NCBI GenBank assembly: GCA_020057015.1
Contig: JAGVGS010000060.1
Location: 1-9,725, forward strand
DNA: 9,725 nt
Reading direction: 5' to 3'
Origin: Candidatus Omnitrophota bacterium
Lineage (GTDB): Bacteria > Omnitrophota > Gorgyraeia > Aquiviventales > Aquiviventaceae
Of the stretch, positions 1 to 6,366 are shown piece after piece. Each line of letters starts with the position of its first letter. The first letter of the stretch is position 1. The translations under genes were made by a program, and so were the position numbers. The notes under the pieces are model-generated. The model worked only from the letters and a program-made list of their open reading frames with translations, ran no database searches and had not been told where the DNA came from.

Positions 1-18
1 ACGACGCTCTTCCGATCT
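1..18. other. Illumina TruSeq adapter remnant (assembly artefact)
   Basis: The first 18 bases, ACGACGCTCTTCCGATCT, are identical to the 3' end of the Illumina TruSeq universal/read-1 adapter, including the final T used in ligation. Genomic sequence starts at base 19. The adapter reads in frame with the smc gene on the minus strand and would add six false codons (R S E E R R) to its truncated end. This also marks the left edge as a true contig end rather than an arbitrary cut. Confidence 0.97.
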
Positions 19-1446
19 GGCCAGCTCATGCCGCTTGGCTGCCGCAGTCTCCAACGTGCCGTGCGCCGCGTTCGCGCGCTCCGCGGCCTCATCGTGCTGC
101 GCCTTGAGCGCCGCACGCTCTTGCTGGCCCGCCCCTAAGCGCCGGCCCAACTCTTCGCGCGAGGTGTGGCGCAGCGATTGCTGCTCGCTTAAGCGCGCCC
201 CCTGACTCTCCAGCCCTTGCAGGCGCGCGCTCAGCCGCTCCACGGTTTGCTGCGAGTGCGCCGCGGCACTCGTCGCTTGCGCGACTTGTTGCTTGACCGA
301 CTCGACAGACTGCAGGGCCTCTTGCCACGTCGCGTCCACCGCCGCCAGCGACTCCTTGCCGGTGGCCAACTGGGCCAGGATCGCCTCGGCGCGCCGGCGC
401 ATGTCTTCTTCGCTGTGCACTGCGGCGCTCATCTGCTCGGCGCACTGGCTCAAGCGGCCTTGCAAGGCGGCTTGCTCGAGCTCCAGCTGCTGCACTTGAG
501 CGTTAAGCTCCTCGATCCAGCCGGCTTTGAGCTGGCGCTGGCTTTCATGATGGCGGATCTCGCTCGTGCCGGTAAGCACCTGGGCCTGCAGCGCCTGCAC
601 CTGCCCTTGCATCGCGGTCACCGAAGCGTTGCACGTCTCCAGCGACTGCATCTGCGCTTGCTTGCGCTGCTCGAGCTCATCGCGCTGCTGCTGCAAGGCC
701 TGCACCTGCGCTTCGAGCTGCTGCTGGCGGCTCTCGCCGGTGCCCAGCTCATCGACCGCCAGGCGCATTTCCACCTGCTTGACGTCATCCCACTGCGACT
801 GGTATTGCCGCGCCTTCGTAGCTTGCCGCTCCAAAGCATTCACCTGCCGGCGCACTTCGCCCACGATGTCGGCGATGCGCACAAGATTCTCTTCGACCTC
901 ATCCAGCCGCCGGGTAGTCTCGGCCTTCTTCTGCAGGTACTTGGCCACCCCGCTGGCTTCCTCGAACACGACCCGGCGCTCCTCAGGCTTCGAGGAGAGG
1001 ATCATGTCGATATGGCCTTGCTCAATAATGGCATAGGTGCCGCCGCCCAGGCCTGTGCCGAGAAACAGCTCTTGGATATCGCGCAGGCGGCAGGGGCTTT
1101 GGTTGATGAAGTATTCGCTCTCGCCCGAGCGGTACACGCGGCGGGTGATGGTGACTTCGCTGAAGGCGATGGGCAGGAGGCCTTGCTCGTTGGCGATGGT
1201 GAGGCTCACCTCGCCCATGGACAAGGGCGCGACGCGGTCGGTGCCGTTGAAGATCACATCTTCGAGGCGCGGGGCGCGCACCTCGCGGGGGTTGTGCTCG
1301 CCCAGCACCCAACGGATCGCGTCGACAATATTACTCTTCCCGCTGCCGTTGGGCCCGACGATGGCCGTGACCCCGGGCTCAAAATGGATAGTCGTCTTAT
1401 GGGCGAAGGACTTGAACCCGAAGACGTCGAGCCGCTTGACGCGCAT
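19..1446 (-). CDS. smc: Chromosome segregation protein SMC, N-terminal part (3' end missing)
   Basis: Structural maintenance of chromosomes ATPase, the core of the bacterial condensin that loads on and compacts DNA with ScpA/ScpB. The 476 codons present cover the N-terminal half of the head (about residues 1-165) and the first coiled-coil arm. Visible motifs are the N-terminal LDVFGFKSFA, Walker A GPNGSGKSN at about 31-39, the LEDVIFNG segment, RRVYRSGESEYFIN, the Q-loop IIEQG and FEEASGVAKY. From about residue 170 the protein becomes Q/E/A/R-rich heptad-like sequence, typical of the coiled coil. Hinge, second arm, signature motif and Walker B are absent because the contig ends. The ATG directly follows the stop of the preceding gene (TAAATG, no gap), with GGAGGA 13 nt upstream inside that gene. 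Full-length SMC is about 1,150-1,200 aa, so roughly 60% is missing. The six codons before base 19 are adapter. Identification is firm. Confidence 0.95.
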
Positions 1447-2238
1447 TTACCCGACGATGTCCTCCGCGCCGTCGACGCCGATCGTGTTGCCGGTGACCCA
1501 GCCCACGGCCGGGTCGGACAAGGCCGCGATGACCTTGGCGACTTCCTCAGGGGTCGTGAGCCGGCGATAGGGATTGCGCGTCTTGGCGAACTCGATCATC
1601 TGCTCGCTGCCTGGGATCTTGCGCAGCGCCGGCGTATCGGTCACGCCCGCGCGGATGGCATTGGCCGAGGCCTCATACGGGGCCAGCTCCATCGCCAGCT
1701 GCCGGATGTGCGACTCCAGCGCCGCCTTGGCTGCGGACACCGCGCCGTAATGGGGCCACACGCGCGTGCCGCCGGAGCTGGTCATCGCGTAGATGCGCGA
1801 GCCTTTGCCGATCAGCTTGCGCCCGACGAGATCCTGCGTCCAGTAGACCAGGCTGTTGGCCATGACATCGATGGTCATCTCCATCTGGTCTTTCGTGAGT
1901 TGCTCCTTGGGATCGGGCGTGAAGTACGGCTTCAGCGTGCCGAAGGCGAGCGAATGCATCAGCACCGTGATCGGCGCCCCGCCTAATTGGGGGCTCACCT
2001 GGTCGAGCACTTCCTGGCGGTTCTGGGCATCCGCGGCATTGACGTTGAAATAGAGTGCTTGCCCGCCGTGGGCCTGCAAGGATTTTACCAGCGCCTCGAC
2101 CCCGGCCATGGCCCCACGGCGATCCAAGTGGACCCCGATGATGTGCATCCCCTGGCGCGACAGCTCCAGGGCAGTCGCTGCCCCGAACCCGCTCGACGCC
2201 CCCAGGATTAGTGCCCACTTGCCTTTTAGATTGCTCAT
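1447..2238 (-). CDS. SDR-family enoyl-ACP reductase-like protein (FabI/FabL type)
   Basis: A 263-aa short-chain dehydrogenase/reductase, most like the NAD(P)H-dependent enoyl-ACP reductases that complete each fatty-acid elongation cycle. A Rossmann nucleotide-binding loop (GASSGFG, residues 13-19) lies near the N-terminus. The central HSLAFG (95-100) resembles the FabI family, and the catalytic pair is Tyr164 and Lys171 in YGAVSAAK. That Tyr-x6-Lys spacing is the FabI/FabL hallmark, whereas ordinary SDRs have Tyr-x3-Lys. The position equivalent to E. coli FabI Tyr146 appears to be Ser, as in FabL-like or generic SDR enzymes, so substrate and cofactor are uncertain. The ATG at 2238 is preceded by a strong GGAGGAG; the frame is open further upstream to about 2391, but that part overlaps the secretin gene and has no SDR character. 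It lies 31 nt after the secretin stop and abuts smc. Confidence 0.8.
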   Translation of the reverse strand: MSNLKGKWALILGASSGFGAATALELSRQGMHIIGVHLDRRGAMAGVEALVKSLQAHGGQALYFNVNAADAQNRQEVLDQVSPQLGGAPITVLMHSLAFGTLKPYFTPDPKEQLTKDQMEMTIDVMANSLVYWTQDLVGRKLIGKGSRIYAMTSSGGTRVWPHYGAVSAAKAALESHIRQLAMELAPYEASANAIRAGVTDTPALRKIPGSEQMIEFAKTRNPYRRLTTPEEVAKVIAALSDPAVGWVTGNTIGVDGAEDIVG

Positions 2239-2241
2239 ACG

Positions 2242-2248
2242 CTCCTCC
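2242..2248 (-). promoter_or_regulatory. Strong Shine-Dalgarno site of the SDR gene
   Basis: On the minus strand this reads GGAGGAG, ending 3 nt before the ATG at 2238. It is the best ribosome-binding site in the window and fixes the start over longer in-frame alternatives that run into the secretin gene. The 31-nt gap it sits in shows no promoter or terminator. Confidence 0.8.
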
Positions 2249-2269
2249 GATTGGGATGCAAAGGTCAGC

Positions 2270-4090
2270 TTATGGCGCCGCCGGGGCGTTCTCGGCGGCC
2301 ATGCGAAACCGCACTTCCGTGGCCGTGCTGCCCTCCGGAAATGAGGGAAACGGCTGGGAATTTTTGAACGCCACGCGCGCCGCTTCCACAAACGCGTCGC
2401 CTTGACGGCTCGTAATATCAGCGGGCCCCACCACCTGGCCTTCGTGGTCGAGCACGAAGGACACCACCACCGCCCCGGCCCCTAAGCCCGCGCGCTGGAA
2501 TTGTTGACCCAGCTGCTGCTGCAGGCGCTTGCGCACCTCGGCTTGGTAGCCGGCCGGCACCGGCCCGCCGGGCCCGACCTCCAGGGCCACCGCAGGGGTC
2601 TCGTCCGCCGGCTCGACCCATTCCGAGCCATCGGGCAGGATGATGCGCGGCGTGAGGAACACAACCAGCTCGGTCTTGCTGTCGTTTTTGACGTCGCTAC
2701 GGAACATCCTGCCTACCACCGGCAGGCTGCCCAGCAGCGGCACCTGGTTGACTTCATGGCTCTCCCCGCGCGAGATCAGCCCGCCGATCACCACGGTTGT
2801 GCCGCTTTTCACCAGCACGTTGGTCTCGGCTTCGGTCGAGGTGACAATGGGAATGCGGTTGGTCTGGAACGTCTCCACCGTCGAGGTGCTCACTTCGGGC
2901 CGGATCTTCATCTGGATATTGCCGTCGCGTTTCACGTTCGGGGTGACAAACAGCTTGGTGCCTACGTCCACGAACTGGATCTCGGGCGAGGAAACCGTGG
3001 ACCCGGTGGCCGGCACCGTGGTCGTCACGGTCACCACCGCTTCTTTCGTGCCCACGAGGATCTTGGCTTCCTGGTTGTTGGCCACCATGATGCGCGGATT
3101 CGAGAGCGTCTCGGTATGGGTCACTTCCTTGAGCGCGTCGATCACGATCTGCGTGAAGTCATCCTTGGTCGTGAAGATGCGCACCCCCGCTCCGGTGGCC
3201 GTGCCGCCGACGACATCGCCGAGCGCCCGGAAGTTGGTGCGCGTCGTCAGATCGCCGCCGAAGATCTGCGTCCAATCGATCCCGAGGCTGAGATCATCCG
3301 TGAGATCGACCTTGATGATCCGCGCATCGATCAGCACCTGCCCATCCGGCTGGTCGATCGCCTTGATAATGGTGTCGGTGCGCGCGAGCACCTCGCGCAA
3401 GTCGGTAATCATGGCCTTGTTGGTGCGCGCGTCAAAGGTAAAGGTGCCGATCGGCGAAAGGATCTCCTGCAGCTTCTCCTTGAGCTTCTCGGCTTCGGTG
3501 TAATTGAGGCTGTAAATGCGCGTCTCCGTGGGCCGATCGAGCTCTTTGATGATCACCTGCATCTCCTGCAGGCGCGTGGGCACGTCGCTCAAGATCAGGG
3601 TGTTCGTCGTCTCATCGGCCACCACCCGCCCCACCGAGGACTTCACCTGGTTGAGCACGGTGGCCACTTGCACGACTTTCACGTACTGCAGCGCCACCAG
3701 CGCATTCTCGGTGCGCGCCTGAAACTTTTCCCCGTAGATCAGCTCGTAGTCGCGGGCCATCATCACGGTGATGATGGTGCCGTGCCGCTCGTAGGCCAGG
3801 TCATTAGCACCGATGATGAGCTCAAAGGCGTCCCACACATCGACATCGTTCACGAAGATCGTCACCCGGCCGCTCACGTTGCGCCCGGCGATAAAATTCA
3901 GCCCGCTCTTCTGCGAGAAGAGCTTCAGCACATCCAGAATGTCGACGCCCTTCAGATCCAGCGAAATGCGCTGGCCGATGCGCGCCGGCACCGGCTCCGG
4001 CGCCGCGGTCGGGGCGGCCTGCCCAGAGGCCATCAGCCCTCCGGCGGCCAGCACGACCCCCAGCACCCACGCCCTTGGGCGCTTGATCAT
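2270..4090 (-). CDS. gspD: GspD/PilQ-type outer-membrane secretin with C-terminal TonB-like domain
   Basis: A 606-aa secretin, the multimeric outer-membrane gate of type II secretion or type IV pilus systems. A signal peptide (MIKRPRAWVLGVVLAAGGLM, cleavage probably near residues 25-26) is followed by an STN/N0 domain (about 40-112) and two N1-type repeats (about 128-188 and 190-247). The secretin domain (about 250-485) contains the signature VPLLGSLPVVGRMF (450-463) and VVIGGLISR. After a Pro/Gly-rich linker (about 488-514), residues 515-600 resemble a TonB/TolA C-terminal domain: an R/Q-rich helix, then VVVSFVLDHEGQV, a central helix and FPSFPEG. This domain is not usual in secretins. No AMIN domain is seen, which argues against a classical PilQ. 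The ATG overlaps the stop of the GspC-like gene (ATGA), implying translational coupling. GspD is favoured over PilQ because a GspC-like gene precedes it and GspI-M genes are adjacent. Confidence 0.92.
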   Translation of the reverse strand: MIKRPRAWVLGVVLAAGGLMASGQAAPTAAPEPVPARIGQRISLDLKGVDILDVLKLFSQKSGLNFIAGRNVSGRVTIFVNDVDVWDAFELIIGANDLAYERHGTIITVMMARDYELIYGEKFQARTENALVALQYVKVVQVATVLNQVKSSVGRVVADETTNTLILSDVPTRLQEMQVIIKELDRPTETRIYSLNYTEAEKLKEKLQEILSPIGTFTFDARTNKAMITDLREVLARTDTIIKAIDQPDGQVLIDARIIKVDLTDDLSLGIDWTQIFGGDLTTRTNFRALGDVVGGTATGAGVRIFTTKDDFTQIVIDALKEVTHTETLSNPRIMVANNQEAKILVGTKEAVVTVTTTVPATGSTVSSPEIQFVDVGTKLFVTPNVKRDGNIQMKIRPEVSTSTVETFQTNRIPIVTSTEAETNVLVKSGTTVVIGGLISRGESHEVNQVPLLGSLPVVGRMFRSDVKNDSKTELVVFLTPRIILPDGSEWVEPADETPAVALEVGPGGPVPAGYQAEVRKRLQQQLGQQFQRAGLGAGAVVVSFVLDHEGQVVGPADITSRQGDAFVEAARVAFKNSQPFPSFPEGSTATEVRFRMAAENAPAAP

Positions 4091-4734
4091 AACGTCAACT
4101 CAATGCGCTCGCCGTCCAAATCCAGGATCACGCGCTTCTGCGCCTCGGAGACTTCTTCCACCACCGCGCCATCGGCCACGCTCTGCCCGGGCGTCACGAA
4201 GTAGGTCTTCTTGCTTACGGTGTCTTCGATGATCGCTTGCGCCGGATCGCCCCCCATGATGCCGTTCAGCGACAATCGAACGGCGAGCTCCTTGGCTGCG
4301 GCACTGGCCGCCCGCGCGGCCGGCCGGGGCGACCCCTCCGAGGCGCTGGCCTGCGCCACAGGGGCGACGAATAGAGAGCGCGTTGCGCTGGCTGCCAACG
4401 AGGGCAGCTCCATGGGCGGAGCCGCAGGCGCCTCCACGCTGGTCAACGTCACCGGCAGCTGCAGGGCGGCTGTGGCAGGGCTCGTGGCCGGCTGCAGCAC
4501 TTGCCAGATCAGCCATCCGGCCTCGGCCGCCAGCAGCACCGCCAACACCGCGACCAATGCCTGTAGCCACGGCCATTGAGCGCTCCGCGGTACTTGGCGC
4601 ACAAACCCGATCGAGGGCGCCGGCCCGGCCGGGGCGACGCTGGCCACGGCCACGGCGGGCCGGAGGCTTTTTTCCCGGATCAGGCGCAGCAACTTTTCTT
4701 CAGGCGGCGGCTTCGGCGAGCCATCGGGACTCAT
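4087..4734 (-). CDS. GspC/GspB/PilP-like bitopic inner-membrane protein
   Basis: A 215-aa protein with about 53 cytoplasmic residues (including the charged PEEKLLRLIREK), one membrane segment (about 54-80, LQALVAVLAVLLAAEAGWLI), an Ala/Pro-rich periplasmic linker (about 83-148) and a small C-terminal beta-rich domain (about 150-215). The pattern of that last domain, LSLNGIMGG, then AIIED, KTYFVTPGQSV and RVILDLDGERIEL, is that of the homology region of GspC or PilP, which docks onto the secretin N0 domain. The ATPase partner GspB/ExeB has a similar layout, and the ExeA-like gene upstream makes GspB a real alternative. The start is taken at ATG 4734, with GGAG 12 nt upstream; a TTG at 4752 is also in frame. 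It overlaps the ATPase gene by 35 nt and the secretin by 4 nt (ATGA), so these three proteins are probably made together. Confidence 0.75.
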   Translation of the reverse strand: MSPDGSPKPPPEEKLLRLIREKSLRPAVAVASVAPAGPAPSIGFVRQVPRSAQWPWLQALVAVLAVLLAAEAGWLIWQVLQPATSPATAALQLPVTLTSVEAPAAPPMELPSLAASATRSLFVAPVAQASASEGSPRPAARAASAAAKELAVRLSLNGIMGGDPAQAIIEDTVSKKTYFVTPGQSVADGAVVEEVSEAQKRVILDLDGERIELTL

Positions 4735-5536
4735 GATGGACCAGGTCTCCAATCAGCGTGTCATCGACTATGTGCCGATCGTGCATCACCAGGGTTTCGA
4801 GCGCATTGTGGCACAAGAGCGCAATCTGCCGGGGGTAGCCTTGGGTGAAGCGATGAATGGCGCGCACCGCCTCGGAAGTAAACAGCGGCTGCTCGCTGGC
4901 ATAGCCGGCCGAGCGCAGGCGGAATCGGATCATCTCGGCGGTTTCCTCTTCGCTCAAGGGATTGATGATATACTTCAGGGCCGCGCGATCGATGAAGTTC
5001 TTGATGCGCCGCACGCGATTGAGCAACTCCATCTGGGCCAGGATCACCACCTGTAGCAGCTTGAACTCATTGGTCTCATAGTTCAGCAGCACCCGCAGGT
5101 GCTCAAGCATGTCGAGCGAGAGCTTTTGCCCCTCGTCCACCATGAGCACGGTCGTGCGCCCCTCGGTCACGCCGGTCTGAAAGAGGTGGTGCTCGATGGC
5201 TTCGCGGCAATCGAGCGACGACTTAAACGACGCGCGCAGCCCGAAGGCACGGCACAGGTGCAGCAGGAACTGATGCTCCGATTCGAAGGACGGGTCGGCG
5301 ATCATGTGAAAGCTGAACCCGTCCTCCGGCGGCACGTTGGTGATCAGCGTACGCGCCAGCGTGGTCTTGCCCGTGCCCACGTCGCCCAAGATGAGACACA
5401 GGCCCCGGCGCAGGCGCACCGCGATTTCCAGGCGCGTGAGGGCTTGCAGGTGGGCGCTGGAGCGGAAGAAAAACGCCGGATCCGGGCTCGTGGAAAACGG
5501 CTCGCTGATCAAGCCCAGCGCCGTGAAATAACTCAT
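4700..5536 (-). CDS. gspA: ExeA/GspA-type AAA+ ATPase of the secretion system
   Basis: A 278-aa AAA ATPase of the ExeA/GspA family, which with GspB helps assemble the secretin through the peptidoglycan. The N-terminus MSYFTALGLISEPFSTSPDP is the family's hallmark (Y..LGL...PF...PDP). Walker A is GDVGTGKTT (51-59), Walker B VLMVDEGQKL (130-139), a sensor-1 region is near VVILAQ (163-168), an arginine-finger candidate lies in FIDRAAL (181-187), and the sensor-2-like GYPRQI is at 233-238. The protein ends soon after the ATPase module and lacks the transmembrane segment and periplasmic peptidoglycan-binding domain of full-length ExeA (about 550 aa), so it is the short cytoplasmic form. The ATG at 5536 overlaps the stop of the MerR-like gene (ATGA) and has no Shine-Dalgarno of its own, so translation probably depends on that gene. 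The open frame extends upstream to 5587, but only inside the regulator gene. Confidence 0.9.
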   Translation of the reverse strand: MSYFTALGLISEPFSTSPDPAFFFRSSAHLQALTRLEIAVRLRRGLCLILGDVGTGKTTLARTLITNVPPEDGFSFHMIADPSFESEHQFLLHLCRAFGLRASFKSSLDCREAIEHHLFQTGVTEGRTTVLMVDEGQKLSLDMLEHLRVLLNYETNEFKLLQVVILAQMELLNRVRRIKNFIDRAALKYIINPLSEEETAEMIRFRLRSAGYASEQPLFTSEAVRAIHRFTQGYPRQIALLCHNALETLVMHDRHIVDDTLIGDLVHHESRWLAEAAA

Positions 5537-5769
5537 GCCGCGAGCAGCTGCTTGATGGCGGCCAGGCTCTTGTGCTCGCGGCGCCACTGCCGGATGGTGG
5601 TCAGCTGCTGCAGCGTGGCCTCATCAAAAAAACGAAAGCGGGTCTCTGGGCTGCGCCCGGCTTCGCGCAGCAGCCCGAGCTTGAGGTAATACTTGAGGGT
5701 GTGCACGGAATGGCCGCTGAGGCGAGATAAGTCTTTGAGCAAGTAAAGAGTTGCGGCCGCGGCCATCAT
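5533..5769 (-). CDS. Minimal MerR-family HTH regulator, first gene of the secretin operon
   Basis: A 78-aa protein that is almost entirely a MerR-type winged helix-turn-helix. YLLKDLSRLSGHSVHTLKYY (about 9-28) gives the helix-turn-helix and start of the wing, GLLREAG follows, and FRFFDEATLQQL with the final KSLAAIKQLLA matches the family's second helical pair. It stops there: the long dimerisation helix and effector-binding domain of classical MerR proteins are absent, so no ligand can be inferred. Two adjacent ATGs (5769 and 5766) are possible starts. No good Shine-Dalgarno is present, only GAGAG within the palindrome. It follows a strong predicted promoter and an 18-bp palindrome ending one base before the ATG, which suggests autoregulation. 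It is coupled to the ATPase gene by ATGA. It probably controls the downstream secretin genes, which is inference from position. Confidence 0.85.
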   Translation of the reverse strand: MMAAAATLYLLKDLSRLSGHSVHTLKYYLKLGLLREAGRSPETRFRFFDEATLQQLTTIRQWRREHKSLAAIKQLLAA

Positions 5770-5770
5770 T

Positions 5771-5788
5771 ACTCTCTACGTAGAGAGT
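5771..5788 (-). promoter_or_regulatory. Perfect 18-bp palindrome, candidate operator of the MerR-like regulator
   Basis: ACTCTCTACGTAGAGAGT is a perfect inverted repeat with no spacer. It begins about 7 nt after the predicted -10 box, at the likely transcription start, and ends one base before the ATG of the regulator. This position would suit a repressor or roadblock site. In RNA it could fold into a 7-bp stem with a 4-nt loop directly against the start codon. No second copy was seen in the window. Confidence 0.65.
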
Positions 5789-5794
5789 GACTTC

Positions 5795-5822
5795 ATCATA
5801 ACAAAGCGCTTGCTGCTGTCAA
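5795..5822 (-). promoter_or_regulatory. Near-consensus sigma70 promoter for the merR-gspA-gspC-gspD unit
   Basis: On the minus strand the -35 box is TTGACA (5822-5817, exact consensus), the spacer is 16 bp, and the -10 box is TATGAT (5800-5795, 5 of 6) preceded by TGT, an extended -10. A start at about 5788 is predicted. The area is AT-rich against a GC-rich background. It lies in the 60-bp gap between the GspM stop and the regulator ATG. No terminator is visible ahead of it, so read-through from the upstream gsp genes can add to transcription. Confidence 0.75.
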
Positions 5823-5829
5823 GCCGCAC

Positions 5830-6366
5830 TTACGAGGCCGGCAGGGTGATGTGCTGGATCACCACGTTGGCCCGCAGCACATCGGTGCGGGTCGGCACCG
5901 TGGAAATACGCAGCCGCTCGATCGTAAACAGCCGGGGCAGCCGAAAAAACCCATCGAGAAAGCTCAGTAAATTGTCTTGCGCCCCTTCCAGATCCAGCTC
6001 CAGCTCATAGCGCCGGGTATCCTTTTCCCCTTTCATGGGACGGGGTTTCAAATTGAGCAGCACGCTGGCCTCGCGCGAGAGCTGCTCCAGCTCGGTGAGC
6101 AAGCCGGCTTCGCTGCCCGCGGCCCGGGCGGATTCCAAGAAGGGCCGCACCCGCTCGTGCTGCACTTCCACTTCAGGGGCTTGCGCGAACAAGCGCTCGA
6201 AGGCCTGCCGGCGCTCCAGGTGCGTCTCCAGGCTCAGCTGCTGCGCTGTCAGGCGATCCCATTGAGGCTGCAGCAGCCCGGAGACCAGGCCCCAACAGCC
6301 GATCAGCCCGGCGGCAATCAAGGCCAGGCGAAATTCCGCCGGCCGCATCTTCCAGACCTGCTTCAT
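5830..6366 (-). CDS. gspM: GspM/PilO-like inner-membrane platform protein
   Basis: A 178-aa bitopic protein with a short cytoplasmic start, one membrane helix (about 14-33, LALIAAGLIGCWGLVSGLL), a coiled-coil-like periplasmic stretch (about 36-105) and a C-terminal ferredoxin-like half. YELELDLEGAQDNLLSFLDG (120-139) and the following FTIERLRI are typical of PilO, where this strand-helix pattern forms the dimer domain. In T2SS the equivalent is GspM, partner of GspL. Here it directly follows the GspL-like gene with an ATGA overlap, so the pair is probably made in balance and forms a heterodimer in the membrane. It is the last gene before the internal promoter. Confidence 0.82.
   Translation of the reverse strand: MKQVWKMRPAEFRLALIAAGLIGCWGLVSGLLQPQWDRLTAQQLSLETHLERRQAFERLFAQAPEVEVQHERVRPFLESARAAGSEAGLLTELEQLSREASVLLNLKPRPMKGEKDTRRYELELDLEGAQDNLLSFLDGFFRLPRLFTIERLRISTVPTRTDVLRANVVIQHITLPAS

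Noticed and set aside
217..1986. A 589-codon open frame on the plus strand
   Set aside because: It is antisense to smc and the SDR gene, both certain by motif. Its product is Leu/His/Arg-rich with no recognisable domain, as expected from the reverse complement of GC-rich coding sequence.
2239..2391. N-terminal extension of the SDR gene by about 51 codons
   Set aside because: It runs inside the secretin coding region, shows no SDR similarity and ignores the strong GGAGGAG ahead of ATG 2238.
2501..4204. A 567-codon open frame on the plus strand
   Set aside because: It is the antisense shadow of the secretin gene; the product is rich in His, Arg, Asp and Leu with no family character.
5770..5829. 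Possible rho-independent terminator between gspM and the MerR-like gene
   Set aside because: The palindrome is not followed by a U-run and is AT-rich in the middle; it sits after a promoter and immediately before a start codon, so an operator or leader hairpin fits better.
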